Below, piece after piece: positions 41,321-50,872 of a stretch of DNA of 64,000 nucleotides. The notes beneath the pieces were generated by a model. The model saw nothing but the letters and a program-made list of their open reading frames with translations. It was not told the origin of the DNA and ran no database searches. Where the stretch lies: the NCBI GenBank assembly GCA_011087645.1, contig JAALLF010000001.1, positions 79,687 through 143,686 on the forward strand, given 5' to 3'. A program made the translations under genes and the position numbers. Origin of the DNA: Alphaproteobacteria bacterium. GTDB lineage: Bacteria > Pseudomonadota > Alphaproteobacteria > UBA6615. Within the stretch, counting starts at the first letter, position 1. The number at the start of each line of letters is the position of its first letter.

Positions 41321-41335
41321 GAACATTACAGGAAC
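41321..41335. promoter_or_regulatory. LexA-type box of alphaproteobacterial form
   Basis: GAACATTACAGGAAC fits GAAC-N7-GAAC exactly, the direct-repeat SOS box of alphaproteobacteria. Another GAACATTC lies 20 bp upstream (41301-41308) and its reverse complement GAATGTTC downstream (41359-41366). It lies about 290 bp before mraZ. Eight fixed bases occur by chance about once or twice in 64 kb, so this needs testing. Confidence 0.4.
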
Positions 41336-41474
41336 AAATTATTGCCATAATCTCATGCGAATGTTCATTTGATGACCTATCGACGAATGTAAATACCACC
41401 CAAACGATTATTGAGCGACCAAGAATTTTTTACTTTTTACCGCGCTTTATAACCCCTTATTAGTTGTTTCCTCG

Positions 41475-41504
41475 TTGACTGCCCATTCTAAGGCATGGTA
41501 TCCC
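41475..41504 (+). promoter_or_regulatory. Candidate dcw promoter
   Basis: TTGACT (41475-41480) and TATCCC (41499-41504), 18 nt apart, give a good -35 and a weak -10 that overlap the first MraZ boxes. This position would let MraZ block its own promoter. Confidence 0.45.
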
Positions 41505-41535
41505 ATTTGATCCCATTTTGATGCTTATGTGCCCA
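41482..41535. promoter_or_regulatory. MraZ operator (phased TGGG/CCCA boxes)
   Basis: CCCA occurs at 41482, 41502, 41512 and 41532, all on a 10-bp grid (steps 20, 10, 20), with degenerate GGCA and TGCT at the two skipped positions. On the other strand the central pair reads TGGGA-TCAAA-TGGGA, the TGGGN-N5 repeat known for MraZ operators. It lies about 95-145 bp before mraZ. Confidence 0.7.
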
Positions 41536-41627
41536 ATGGGGGCTCATAGCCGTCACAACGAGGGGGAGGCGAGTGCAAGCCGGAAAAGGACGCTAGGTGG
41601 CGTCACGGAAGCTTGCGGGCGAAATCA

Positions 41628-42104
41628 ATGACGTTGTTCATGTCATCCACGACCAACAAGGTCGACGCGAAAGGTCGGGTCTCGGTCCCGGCAGCGTTTC
41701 GCGCTGTGCTGGCCGGACAGCCATTTCACGGCATTGTCGCCCTGCCCTCGTTCAAGTACGCCGCGATTCAGTGCGGCGGCATGGACTGGATGGAGCAGCT
41801 CAACGCCGGCGTCAGCGCCTACGACTTCTTCTCCGACGAGCACGACACTCTCACCGCGACCCTGTTCAGCAGAACCGAACAGCTCGGTTTCGACGGCGAG
41901 GGCCGCGTCGTCTTGCCAACCTCCCTGATCGAGCATGCCAACCTAACAAAGACCGCTGCATTCGTCGGTCGTGGCCCGCTGTTCGAAATCTGGGATCCGG
42001 AAGCTTTTACCGCTTACCAGAGCGAGGCGACGAAACGCGCCGCCGAACAAAACATGACCTTACGGCCGCCCGCCCCACCCGGCGGGAACGGAGGTGCAGG
42101 CTGA
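41628..42104 (+). CDS. mraZ: Transcriptional regulator MraZ
   Basis: First gene of the division and cell wall (dcw) cluster; MraZ binds repeats upstream of itself and adjusts expression of the cluster. The 158-residue protein carries two AbrB-like swapped-hairpin repeats: NKVDAKGRVSVPAAFRAVL (about 10-28) and LGFDGEGRVVLPTSLIEHA (about 85-103). ATG 41628 gives MTLFMSSTTNKVDAKGR; an in-frame TTG five codons upstream has no advantage. Its stop overlaps the rsmH start (TGATG). Phased CCCA boxes lie upstream as the likely operator. Confidence 0.95.
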   Translation: MTLFMSSTTNKVDAKGRVSVPAAFRAVLAGQPFHGIVALPSFKYAAIQCGGMDWMEQLNAGVSAYDFFSDEHDTLTATLFSRTEQLGFDGEGRVVLPTSLIEHANLTKTAAFVGRGPLFEIWDPEAFTAYQSEATKRAAEQNMTLRPPAPPGGNGGAG

Positions 42105-43150
42105 TGGCCGCCGCCGTATCACGGCGTCGCTCTAATCCGACCGGGGCAGGCGCGGAAGCCGTCCCTGCAAACGGTCACACACCCGTTCTTCTCGATTCTG
42201 TCATCGCCGCGCTCGAGCCGCGCACCGGCGCGGTTTATATCGACGGCACGCTGGGCGCCGGCGGGTATACAAGCGCGCTTCTCGAGGCGACCGATTGCAT
42301 CGTTTGGGCCATCGACCGGGACCCTGACGCCATCGCGCGCAATAGCGAACTAGCGGCCACTTACGGCGGCCGGCTGCATCTGATATCGGGCCATTTTGGC
42401 GATATGCAAACCCTGCTTGCCGACCGCGGGGTGAGCGCCGTCGACGGGGTCACCCTTGATCTCGGCGTCTCGTCAATGCAGATCGACGATCCGGCACGCG
42501 GCTTCGCCTTCTCGCAAGACGGCCCGCTCGATATGCGCATGGACCAGGCCGGCCCCAGCGCCGCCGACTTGGTGAATACGGTCGACGAAAGCGAACTGGC
42601 CGACATTATTCATGGCTATGGTGAAGAAAGATTGGCCCGGCGCATCGCCCGCGCCATCGTCGCCGCACGCGCCGAGGCGCCGATCGAAACTACCGGACGG
42701 CTCGCCGATATCGTGCGTGCCGTGGCGACGCCACGAAAGCGTAGTCGCAAGGGTCGCGAAAACAAGATAGATCCGGCGACCCGCACCTTTCAGGCGCTGC
42801 GCATTAAGGTCAATGACGAACTGGCAGAACTGGAGCGCGGGCTCGGCGCCGCCGAAGCCATTCTCAAACCCGGCGGCCGGCTGGCTATCGTCTCGTTCCA
42901 TTCGCTGGAAGATCGCCGGGTCAAAGTGTTCCTGCGCCAGCGCAGCGGCAACGAGGGCCGTGGCTCGCGCCACCGCCCCGAGGTCACGGCCCGTCACGCC
43001 CCGGCCTGGCGGTTACTCGGACGGCGGGCGATCCGCCCCAGCGACGCGGAAATGGCGCGAAACCCCCGTGCCCGGTCGGCGCGCTTGCGGGTGGCTGAAC
43101 GAACTGATGCGCCCAGTTGGGGGCCAATTGGCGAGGAGACGGCAGCATGA
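42104..43150 (+). CDS. rsmH: 16S rRNA (cytosine-1402-N4) methyltransferase
   Basis: Methylates N4 of C1402 in 16S rRNA using SAM. The 348-residue protein has HTPVLLDSVIAAL at the start of the domain, motif I VYIDGTLGAGGYTSALL, DLGVSSMQIDDPARGFAF, RMDQAGPSAADLVN, and the late IVSFHSLEDRRVK. GGAGGT lies about 10 nt before the ATG at 42104, which overlaps the mraZ stop. The N-terminal 20 residues are variable. It overlaps ftsL by 4 nt. Confidence 0.97.
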   Translation: MAAAVSRRRSNPTGAGAEAVPANGHTPVLLDSVIAALEPRTGAVYIDGTLGAGGYTSALLEATDCIVWAIDRDPDAIARNSELAATYGGRLHLISGHFGDMQTLLADRGVSAVDGVTLDLGVSSMQIDDPARGFAFSQDGPLDMRMDQAGPSAADLVNTVDESELADIIHGYGEERLARRIARAIVAARAEAPIETTGRLADIVRAVATPRKRSRKGRENKIDPATRTFQALRIKVNDELAELERGLGAAEAILKPGGRLAIVSFHSLEDRRVKVFLRQRSGNEGRGSRHRPEVTARHAPAWRLLGRRAIRPSDAEMARNPRARSARLRVAERTDAPSWGPIGEETAA

Positions 43151-43731
43151 AGCGTCCAGCAACTCTCATAATCTTCGGCCTCGCGGTCTTCGCCGGTGCC
43201 ATGTTGTTCGGCGTCGCTTTCGAAGTTTCCAACCTTGAGGACCGGTTGACTGGTCTCAACAAGGAGATCACGCGCGACCGCGATGCAATCCATGTCTTGC
43301 GGGCCGAATGGAGTTATCTCAATCAACCCGAACGTCTCGATGGGCTGAGCCAGCGGCACTTGGAGTTGCGGCCGCTCGAAGGCAGACAATTCTCTGACAT
43401 CGCTGCCCTACCGATGCGCCCTAACAGGGTTCCAACCCCCACAACGGATCCGGTCTCGGCGGAGACCGCACCAGCGATTGCAGCGTTGGTAAATGCTGAG
43501 CCAGGAGGTTTGCCATCGGCCGAAACGCCGATCGCGACGGCTCTTACCGCCAAACCCAAACTGAAACCCGCAGCGCCGCGCAGGCCCGCCCGTAACGTCC
43601 GCCTTGCCTCCCAAAGGATCTCTCCCGAGGCGACAACGAGCACGGCCGCGAGCGACAAAGCAGCGCTCGACGCAGCGCTGCGGGCTATTTTTGGAAACAC
43701 CGCAAGCAACCGCGAGGGCGCATCGCGATGA
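43147..43731 (+). CDS. ftsL: Cell division protein FtsL
   Basis: Small bitopic membrane protein of the FtsQLB complex that activates septal wall synthesis. The 194-residue protein has one membrane helix (about 6-25, ATLIIFGLAVFAGAMLFGVA), then a short coiled coil (NLEDRLTGLNKEITRDRDAI) and the conserved LRAEWSYLNQPERL motif of alphaproteobacterial FtsL. The C-terminal half (about 90-194) is Pro/Ala-rich, low in conservation and longer than the E. coli protein. It overlaps rsmH and ftsI by 4 nt each. Confidence 0.9.
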   Translation: MKRPATLIIFGLAVFAGAMLFGVAFEVSNLEDRLTGLNKEITRDRDAIHVLRAEWSYLNQPERLDGLSQRHLELRPLEGRQFSDIAALPMRPNRVPTPTTDPVSAETAPAIAALVNAEPGGLPSAETPIATALTAKPKLKPAAPRRPARNVRLASQRISPEATTSTAASDKAALDAALRAIFGNTASNREGASR

Positions 43732-45452
43732 CCGAGCGCATCTCATTTAGGAGCGCGCAAAAAAAGGCCTTGGATATCGCCCGGACCCGCCTGCTGGTGG
43801 GCGGCGCATTATTAGCGGCGGCCTTTCTGGTTATCGGCGTGCGGTTGGTCGACGTCACCTTGTTCAGCGAGAACGGGCCATCACGCCAGGCCAACGCACG
43901 CAATATCGCGGTCGAGAAAAAGATGGACCGCGCCGACATCGTCGACCGCAACGGCATCCTTCTGGCGACCGGGCTGAAGACCGCCTCCTTGTACGGCGAT
44001 CCTTCGATCATCATCGACCCCAAGGTGGCGGCGCGTGCGCTGGTAGGCGTTCTACCGGAGCTCAGCGAAGCCGACGTCCTTCAGAAGCTATCGTCGAAGG
44101 GCGAATTCGTTTGGCTGAAACGGCATATCACGCCGCGCCAGAAATACGAGGTCAACCGCCTGGGAATTCCCGGGTTCGAGTTTGACGAAGAAGAGCGCCG
44201 GGTCTATCCGCTGGGCCGGCTCGCGGTCCATGCGATCGGCTTTACCGGCGATGACAATAAGGGTCTTGCCGGCATCGAGAACAGTTTCAACACCGCGCTT
44301 TCCGAACGCAGCGAGCGCGTCACTCTGTCAATCGATGTTCGCGTGCAGCAAATTCTCCGCCGCGAACTGGCGGCTCAAATCAAGAAATTTAAAGCGCTCG
44401 GCGGATCGGGGGTAATTCTCGACGTGCATACCGGCGAGGTTTTGTCGTTGGTCTCGCTGCCTGATTTCGACCCTCACACGATAAAACAAGCCTCGAGAAG
44501 CGAAAAGTTGAAGGAAGAGTTTAAGAACCAGCAGTTCAATCGAACGACCCTTGGCGTTTACGAACTCGGTTCGGTGTTTAAGATTTTCAATCATGCCATC
44601 GCGCTTGAAACCGGCGTCGCCAACATGGCCAGCAACTACGACGCGCGCAAGCCGATCCGCTCGCACGGCTTCACGATTTCCGATTTTCATGCGGAAAATC
44701 GCTGGCTGACGGTTCCCGAAATATTCATGCATTCGTCGAATATCGGTTCGGCGAAAATGGCGCTCGACATCGGTGTCGCCGCCCAGCGTAAATTCCTCAC
44801 CGACCTTGGCCTGATGCGCCGGTCGAGCATTGAGCTCAGCGAACAGCAGCAAGCGATCTTCCCAGCTCCCTGGACCGAACTATCCGCCATGACCATCGCC
44901 TATGGTCATGGTATTGCCGTCACGCCGTTACACGCCGCTGCTGCGGTCGCTGCCGTTATCAACGGCGGCATCCTGTATCCCACAACATTAATCCGGCGCG
45001 ACGAATTGCCAGCCAACGGCAAGCGGGTCATTTCGGCGCAAACCTCTGCGGATATGCGCAAGCTGTTACGTCTAGTGGTCGAGAACGGCACCGGGCGCAA
45101 TGCTGAAGCCCCCGGTTATCTGGTTGGTGGCAAGACCGGCACCGCCGAGAAGCCAACCGCCGGCGGCTACAAGCGCAAGGCGCTAATTTCATCGTTTATC
45201 GGCGCGTTTCCCATGAACGCGCCGCGCTACGTGGTGATGGCGCAGCTCGATGAGCCGAAAGGCATCAAGGAAAGCTACGGTTACGCGACAGGCGGTTGGA
45301 CCGCCGCGCCGGTCGTCAGCCAGGTGATTTCTCAGGCCGCACCGTTATTGGGCATCGCGCCCGTCGACGAGACCGCGCCTAACGCGCGGCGCGCTTCGGC
45401 CATCAAAGTCGCTACGCCGCGCGCGAGGGGACAAGGGATTGCGACTAATTGA
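43728..45452 (+). CDS. ftsI: Septal peptidoglycan transpeptidase FtsI (PBP3)
   Basis: Cross-links peptidoglycan at the septum together with FtsW. The 574-residue protein has a short cytoplasmic start, a membrane helix (about 22-42), a PBP dimerisation domain (RADIVDRNGILLATGL onward), and the transpeptidase domain with the three active-site motifs: SVFK (Ser282-Lys285), SSN (HSSNIGSA) and KTGT (GGKTGTAEKP). Its 3' end overlaps the murE frame by 14 nt. Confidence 0.97.
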   Translation: MTERISFRSAQKKALDIARTRLLVGGALLAAAFLVIGVRLVDVTLFSENGPSRQANARNIAVEKKMDRADIVDRNGILLATGLKTASLYGDPSIIIDPKVAARALVGVLPELSEADVLQKLSSKGEFVWLKRHITPRQKYEVNRLGIPGFEFDEEERRVYPLGRLAVHAIGFTGDDNKGLAGIENSFNTALSERSERVTLSIDVRVQQILRRELAAQIKKFKALGGSGVILDVHTGEVLSLVSLPDFDPHTIKQASRSEKLKEEFKNQQFNRTTLGVYELGSVFKIFNHAIALETGVANMASNYDARKPIRSHGFTISDFHAENRWLTVPEIFMHSSNIGSAKMALDIGVAAQRKFLTDLGLMRRSSIELSEQQQAIFPAPWTELSAMTIAYGHGIAVTPLHAAAAVAAVINGGILYPTTLIRRDELPANGKRVISAQTSADMRKLLRLVVENGTGRNAEAPGYLVGGKTGTAEKPTAGGYKRKALISSFIGAFPMNAPRYVVMAQLDEPKGIKESYGYATGGWTAAPVVSQVISQAAPLLGIAPVDETAPNARRASAIKVATPRARGQGIATN

Positions 45453-46914
45453 GCTCATGACGCCGATGACACCGCAAATCGATACGCTGCAGGACGTGCA
45501 GATTACCGGCTTGACCGCCGACAGCCGGCAGGTCGAGCCGGGTTATCTGTTCGCCGCGCTGCCGAGTGCGACGCAGGGGTCGGGCTCCGACGGGCGTGCC
45601 TATATCGGCGATGCGTTGGCGCGGGGCGCAGTCGCCGTCCTGGCCCAACCGGGTACAGTCGTCGACGACAGCGCTCAACTGGTCGTCGACGAAAACCCGC
45701 GCCGCCAACTGGCGCATTTGGCCGCCCGGTTCTACCAGCGCCAGCCCAAAACCGTCGCCGCGGTCACCGGCACCAACGGTAAATCTTCGGTGGTCGGATT
45801 TACGCGGCAAATTTGGTCACATTTGGGATTGTCCACCGCGAGTATAGGGACATTGGGAATCGATGCCGACGGCTGGGATACCGGCCCCAGCCTGACGACG
45901 CCCGACCCGGTCGCGTTGCACCGAACGCTGGCCGCTCTCGCCGAAGCCGGGGTAAATCATCTGGCTATCGAAGCCTCGTCCCATGGGCTCGACCAGAATC
46001 GCCTCGACGGGGTCAATATCGCCGCCGCGGCATTCACCAACCTGACCCGCGACCATTTGGACTATCACCAAACCGAGGCGCAATATTTCGCCGCTAAGGC
46101 GCGCCTGTTCGAGCAATTATTGCCGGCCGACGGCACCGCGGTTCTGAACGCCGACAGTCCTTATTACGAAGAAATTCGCGACATCTGCCGCCAGGCTGGA
46201 CATCGGATTTCGTCATATGGGCTCAGCACCAGCGACATGCGGATCGACGATTTGTCGCCGCTGACGGACGGTTTGCGGCTTTGCGTTACCATCGCCCATC
46301 GCACCTTCGAGACCCGCTTACCTCTGGTCGGGGCGTTCCAGGCTTATAACGCGTTGGCCGCGCTGGGCCTGGCTATCGGCTGCGGCGCATCAGTCGACGA
46401 TGCGTTTGCAGCGTTGGCGCTGCTGAAAGGCGTGCGCGGACGCATGCAATTGATCGGACAGAATCCGAACGGCGCCCCAGTCTATATCGACTACGCACAC
46501 ACGCCGGACGCGCTGGAAACCGCTCTGACGGCGATCCGCCCCCATGTCGACGGCCGGCTTACGGTAGTTTTCGGCGCCGGCGGCGACCGCGATGCGGGCA
46601 AACGCGCGATGATGGGGAAAGTCGCCACGCAGTTCGCCGACCGCGCCATCGTTACCGATGATAATCCCCGGCGCGAAGACCCAGCGTCGATCCGCCGCCA
46701 AATCCTGACCGGCTGCCCCGCCGCCGCCGAAATCGACGACCGGGCCAAGGCCATCGGCGTTGGCATAAGCACTCTGGATCCGGAGGATGCCGTAATCATC
46801 GCCGGCAAGGGCCACGAGACCGGCCAAATTGTCGGCACCCAGGTTCTCCCCTTCGACGATGCGGTAATCGCCCGCGAGATCATTCTCGAGCTGGGCGGCA
46901 AGGCGGCGACATGA
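45439..46914 (+). CDS. murE: UDP-MurNAc-tripeptide synthetase (meso-DAP-adding)
   Basis: Adds the third residue, meso-diaminopimelate in Gram-negatives, to UDP-MurNAc-L-Ala-D-Glu. The 491-residue protein has VQITGLTADSRQVEPGYLFAAL (split by family as ITGLTADSR and GYLFAAL), the ATP motif AVTGTNGKSSVV, SSHGLDQNRLDG and the C-terminal DDNPRREDP that contacts DAP, which supports DAP as substrate. I kept the TTG start at 45439 because MRLIELM resembles the usual N-terminus and GGGG/AAGGG lies upstream; ATG 45457 is the alternative. It overlaps ftsI by 14 nt and murF by 4. Confidence 0.95.
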   Translation: MRLIELMTPMTPQIDTLQDVQITGLTADSRQVEPGYLFAALPSATQGSGSDGRAYIGDALARGAVAVLAQPGTVVDDSAQLVVDENPRRQLAHLAARFYQRQPKTVAAVTGTNGKSSVVGFTRQIWSHLGLSTASIGTLGIDADGWDTGPSLTTPDPVALHRTLAALAEAGVNHLAIEASSHGLDQNRLDGVNIAAAAFTNLTRDHLDYHQTEAQYFAAKARLFEQLLPADGTAVLNADSPYYEEIRDICRQAGHRISSYGLSTSDMRIDDLSPLTDGLRLCVTIAHRTFETRLPLVGAFQAYNALAALGLAIGCGASVDDAFAALALLKGVRGRMQLIGQNPNGAPVYIDYAHTPDALETALTAIRPHVDGRLTVVFGAGGDRDAGKRAMMGKVATQFADRAIVTDDNPRREDPASIRRQILTGCPAAAEIDDRAKAIGVGISTLDPEDAVIIAGKGHETGQIVGTQVLPFDDAVIAREIILELGGKAAT

Positions 46915-48374
46915 CTGGCCAACCGCAAACCCTCTGGACAAGTGACGACGTTGCCCTGGCGACCGAGGGGCGATTTGCGTCCGGTGCACAGTCGGAATCT
47001 TGGCAAGCGACCGGCGTGTCGATCGACAGCCGCAACTGCGCGTCCGGCGACTTATTCGTTGCACTTGCGGGGCCGAACTTCGATGGCCATGACTATGTCG
47101 GCGACGCGCTGGCAGGCGGTGCGGCCGGTGCCGTTGTGAGCCGGATCCCAGACGATTTGGCGGGCTCAGCCCAACTGATTGCGGTCGACGATTGCGAAGT
47201 CGCCCTGACCGCCCTTGGTCAGTTCGCCCGCGATCGCTCCAACGCGCAATTCGTTTGCGTCACCGGGTCAGTGGGTAAAACCAGCACCAAGGACGGGCTC
47301 GCCGTCGCGCTCGGCGCCTGCGGCACGACCCACGCCACCGCTGGTAATTTGAACAACCATTTGGGCGCTCCTCTAACACTGGCACGCATGCCAGTGGACG
47401 CCGCCTATAGCGTTCTCGAACTGGGCATGAACCATGCCGGCGAGCTGACACCGCTATCGCAGCTCGCCCGCCCCGACGTCGCCATCATTACGACCATCGA
47501 AGCGGTGCATCTGGAATTTTTCGACAGCGTTTGCGCCATCGCCGAAGCCAAGGCCGAAATCTTTGCCGGGCTCGGCGATAAAGGCGTTGCCATTCTCAAT
47601 CGTGATAACGCTTATTTTGCCTATCTCGCCACGATCGCCGCCGAACAGGGCGCAGCGCGCATCCTTGGCTTCGGCGCTGACCCAGATGCCGATGCCCGGC
47701 TGATCGATACCGAGGTTGACGATGACGGCAGCGATGTCACCGCCGAGATCGATGGCCATACCCTGCACTACCGGCTCAACGCGCCGGGGCGCCACCGGGT
47801 AATCAATTCGCTGGCGGTCTTGGCGGCGGTGGCTGGCCTTGGGGCGAATATCGAAGCAGCCGCCGCTGCGTTGGGCGATGTCGCCGTCGCCCGCGGTCGA
47901 GGCCGCCGCCATCGCGTCGCCACCGCAACCGGCGATTATGTGGTGATCGACGACAGCTATAATGCCAGCCCAGCCTCCATGCGCGCCGCCCTCGACGTAC
48001 TCGGCGCCGCCCATCCAGGCGGCAACGGTCGACGGATCGCGGTGCTCGGTGACATGCTCGAACTCGGCCCTGAAGCGCCCCGGCTTCATGCCGGATTAAT
48101 CCGCAATCTCGAAGCCAATAACGTCGATCAGGTGTTCTCCTGCGGCCCGCTCATGGCCGCCCTCGATGGGGTTTTGTCGCCAAATATGCGTGGCGACTAT
48201 GCGGACACATCCGAACAACTACTGCCGACCGTTCTGAGCGCGGTCCAGGCCGGCGACGTGGTGCTGGTCAAGGGATCGCTGGGCAGCCGGGTCGGGCCCA
48301 TCGCCGAAGCGTTGATTAACGGCGCCGGCGGAACACAAGACAAGAGCGAGGGAGGTATACGCAATGCTGTTTAA
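46911..48374 (+). CDS. murF: UDP-MurNAc-tripeptide:D-Ala-D-Ala ligase
   Basis: Adds D-Ala-D-Ala to complete the UDP-MurNAc-pentapeptide. The 487-residue protein shows the three Mur ligase domains: [17 protein letters not shown] at the N-terminus, the ATP loop [27 protein letters not shown] in the centre, and [16 protein letters not shown] and [10 protein letters not shown] (near [10 protein letters not shown]) in the C-terminal domain. It overlaps murE by 4 nt and mraY by 11 nt. Confidence 0.96.
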   Translation: MTGQPQTLWTSDDVALATEGRFASGAQSESWQATGVSIDSRNCASGDLFVALAGPNFDGHDYVGDALAGGAAGAVVSRIPDDLAGSAQLIAVDDCEVALTALGQFARDRSNAQFVCVTGSVGKTSTKDGLAVALGACGTTHATAGNLNNHLGAPLTLARMPVDAAYSVLELGMNHAGELTPLSQLARPDVAIITTIEAVHLEFFDSVCAIAEAKAEIFAGLGDKGVAILNRDNAYFAYLATIAAEQGAARILGFGADPDADARLIDTEVDDDGSDVTAEIDGHTLHYRLNAPGRHRVINSLAVLAAVAGLGANIEAAAAALGDVAVARGRGRRHRVATATGDYVVIDDSYNASPASMRAALDVLGAAHPGGNGRRIAVLGDMLELGPEAPRLHAGLIRNLEANNVDQVFSCGPLMAALDGVLSPNMRGDYADTSEQLLPTVLSAVQAGDVVLVKGSLGSRVGPIAEALINGAGGTQDKSEGGIRNAV

Positions 48375-49449
48375 CCTCCTCGCCCCGCTGGCCGACGAAT
48401 ACAGCGTCCTATTTCTGTTCAGCTCGCTCACTTTCCGCGCCGGTGGCGCGGTTGTCACCGGGTTGATCGTTGCATTCGTCTTCGGCCCCTGGATCATCGG
48501 CTGGCTCAAGCAACAACAGCCCCACGGACAACCTATCCGCGAAGACGGCCCGCCGCAGCATTTTGCCAAGGCCGGTACCCCGACCATGGGCGGTTTTTTG
48601 ATTCTATTGGCGATTATCGTTTCGACCCTGTTATGGGCGGACCTCACCAACGGGTTTGTCTGGGCGGTCCTGCTAATCACGGTCGGCTTCGGCGCCATCG
48701 GCTTCGTCGACGATTACCGAAAGCTCACCAACGCCAGTTCCGGTGGCCTGCCGGGCAAATTACGCCTATCGCTCGAGGTGATCGTCGCCGCCATCGCCAC
48801 CTATTGGATCATGACGCTGATGGGCGCGCCGCTATCGACTGGCTTGGCGCTACCCTTCGTTAAAAACGTCCTGATCAATCTGGGCTGGTTCTTCGGCCCC
48901 TTCGCCGTTTTCGTCATTGTTGGATCGTCGAACTCGGTCAACCTGACCGATGGGCTGGACGGGTTGGCTATCGTGCCGGTGATGATCGCCGCCGGCACGC
49001 TGGGACTAATCGCCTATCTGGTGGGCAATGCGGTATTCGCTAATTATCTACTGATTTTCGCGGTGCCTGGTTCCGGCGAATTAGCCGTGTTTTGCGGTGC
49101 GCTGATCGGTGCCGGGTTGGGATTCCTGTGGTTCAACGCCCCACCGGCGATGGTCTTCATGGGCGATACCGGCTCGCTTTCCATGGGTGGCGCCCTGGGT
49201 GGTGTGGCCATCGTAACCAAACACGAACTGGTGCTCGCCATCGTCGGCGGCTTGTTTGTACTGGAAACCGTATCGGTGATCGTGCAGGTCGCCTCGTTCA
49301 AGTTGACCGGACGGCGGGTGTTTCGCATGGCGCCCCTGCACCACCATTTCGAACAAAAGGGCTGGGCGGAGCCAACGATCGTGATCCGATTCTGGATCAT
49401 CGCGTCGATCTTGGCGCTCGCCGGCCTGGCAACCCTGAAGCTGCGGTAA
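48364..49449 (+). CDS. mraY: Phospho-MurNAc-pentapeptide translocase
   Basis: Integral membrane enzyme that moves phospho-MurNAc-pentapeptide onto undecaprenyl phosphate to give lipid I. The 361-residue protein has about ten hydrophobic segments and the family motifs [18 protein letters not shown] with the catalytic Asp pair, [25 protein letters not shown] and the His-rich [10 protein letters not shown]. Length and order are standard. It overlaps murF by 11 nt and is followed by murD after 7 bp. Confidence 0.98.
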   Translation: MLFNLLAPLADEYSVLFLFSSLTFRAGGAVVTGLIVAFVFGPWIIGWLKQQQPHGQPIREDGPPQHFAKAGTPTMGGFLILLAIIVSTLLWADLTNGFVWAVLLITVGFGAIGFVDDYRKLTNASSGGLPGKLRLSLEVIVAAIATYWIMTLMGAPLSTGLALPFVKNVLINLGWFFGPFAVFVIVGSSNSVNLTDGLDGLAIVPVMIAAGTLGLIAYLVGNAVFANYLLIFAVPGSGELAVFCGALIGAGLGFLWFNAPPAMVFMGDTGSLSMGGALGGVAIVTKHELVLAIVGGLFVLETVSVIVQVASFKLTGRRVFRMAPLHHHFEQKGWAEPTIVIRFWIIASILALAGLATLKLR

Positions 49450-49456
49450 GGGCGAT

Positions 49457-50872
49457 ATGAACACCGCATCGCAACTTCATATTGATTTGTCCGAATTTGC
49501 CGGCACGCCGATCGCCGTTTTGGGCCTCGGCAAGTCCGGGTTATCCGCGGCGCGCGCATTGCACGAGAGCGGCGCGGAGGTGCGCGCGTGGGACGATGAC
49601 GCAGCGCGGCGCGAAGCGGCGCAAAGCGACGGCATGAGGGTGGTCGATCTCGCAACGGCAGATATGGCCGACGTGCCGACATTGCTGTTGAGCCCCGGCA
49701 TTCCCCACACCCATCCGGCGCCGCACCCGGCGGTAACCCAGGCGCTGGCCGCAGGCTGCGAAATTGTCTGCGATATCGAACTGTTGGCGCGCGCCGACCG
49801 TGAGGCGTTCTATGTGGGCATTACCGGCACCAACGGCAAATCGACCACCACCGCGCTGATCGGCCATATGCTGAATCGACTTGGGGTGCGCGCGGTGATC
49901 GGCGGCAATATTGGAGAACCCGCTCTCACGCTGGCGCCGATGGGCGACGGCGGCGTCTATGTGTTGGAGCTGTCGTCCTATCAGCTCGAACTCCTAACGT
50001 CAGCCACGTTCGACGTGGCGATCTTGCTCAATATCAGCCCCGACCATCTCGACCGGCATGGCGGCATGGCCGGCTATATCGCCGCCAAACGACGTATCTT
50101 CGCCCGGCAAGCCGGTGCCAGCGTCGCTATCATCGGCATCGACGGCGACGACAGCCGGGCGATCTATGACGACCTCGTCGCCCAGCAAAAGCCGGCGGTC
50201 GCTATTTCAGTGGAACGGCCGGTCGCCGGCGGCGTTTATGTCAGCGACGGCTGGTTGATCGATGATCGCGGCGACACGGCAAAACCCATCATCAATTTGG
50301 CGGACGTCGAAACCCTGCCCGGGCCCCACAACGCACAGAACGCCGCCGTCGCCTACGCCGCCGTGTCGATGATTATCGCCGGCGACATTGTCGGCGATGC
50401 CACCCCAATAGCCACGGCCATTGCCACCTTCCCCGGGCTCGCCCATCGGCAGGAACTGGTCACCACCATCGATGGCTGCCGGTTCGTCAATGATTCCAAA
50501 GCGACCAACGCCGAGGCCACAGCGCGTGCATTGGCCTGTAACGAGAACATCATCTGGATCGTCGGCGGCCGGGCGAAGGCCGGTGGCATCGAGGCGCTGG
50601 CGCCGTTCTTCTCGCGTATCCGCCATGCTTTTTTGATCGGCGAAGCGGCTGACGATTTTGCCCAAACGCTCGATGGCCAAGTGCCCTACACGCTGAGCGG
50701 CGACCTGGTTTCGGCTGTGGCCGACGCCGCAGAGCTAGCGCGGTCTAATTCGGAATTTAACGTCGTTCTACTATCGCCGGCCTGTGCCTCGTTCGATCAA
50801 TTCCCCAACTTCGAAGCGCGCGGTGAAGCCTTTCGCACCGCCGTCATGAGCCTGTCGGAGGATGCCGCATGA
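49457..50872 (+). CDS. murD: UDP-MurNAc-L-alanine:D-glutamate ligase
   Basis: Adds D-glutamate, the second residue of the stem peptide. The 471-residue protein has an N-terminal nucleotide-binding domain (IAVLGLGKSGLSAARAL), the ATP loop GITGTNGKSTTTALIG, VLELSSYQLELL, ISPDHLDRHGGM, and the late NDSKATNAEATARAL with WIVGGRAKAGG. These are typical MurD motifs. It overlaps ftsW by 4 nt. Confidence 0.97.
   Translation: MNTASQLHIDLSEFAGTPIAVLGLGKSGLSAARALHESGAEVRAWDDDAARREAAQSDGMRVVDLATADMADVPTLLLSPGIPHTHPAPHPAVTQALAAGCEIVCDIELLARADREAFYVGITGTNGKSTTTALIGHMLNRLGVRAVIGGNIGEPALTLAPMGDGGVYVLELSSYQLELLTSATFDVAILLNISPDHLDRHGGMAGYIAAKRRIFARQAGASVAIIGIDGDDSRAIYDDLVAQQKPAVAISVERPVAGGVYVSDGWLIDDRGDTAKPIINLADVETLPGPHNAQNAAVAYAAVSMIIAGDIVGDATPIATAIATFPGLAHRQELVTTIDGCRFVNDSKATNAEATARALACNENIIWIVGGRAKAGGIEALAPFFSRIRHAFLIGEAADDFAQTLDGQVPYTLSGDLVSAVADAAELARSNSEFNVVLLSPACASFDQFPNFEARGEAFRTAVMSLSEDAA

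Larger units (their letters stand above)
41254..41627. other. dcw control region upstream of mraZ
   Basis: 374 bp without a gene, clearly AT-richer than its surroundings (41330-41470). It holds GAAC repeats that include a LexA-type GAAC-N7-GAAC site (41321-41335), a promoter-like TTGACT element, and the phased CCCA boxes of the MraZ operator (41482-41535). T-rich stretches near 41427-41442 might weakly end the preceding operon, but no hairpin is seen there. Confidence 0.65.

Noticed and set aside
41597..42103. N-terminal extension of the rsmH frame through mraZ
   Set aside because: The extension is an out-of-frame reading of mraZ, which has conserved repeats; GGAGGT before 42104 marks the real rsmH start.
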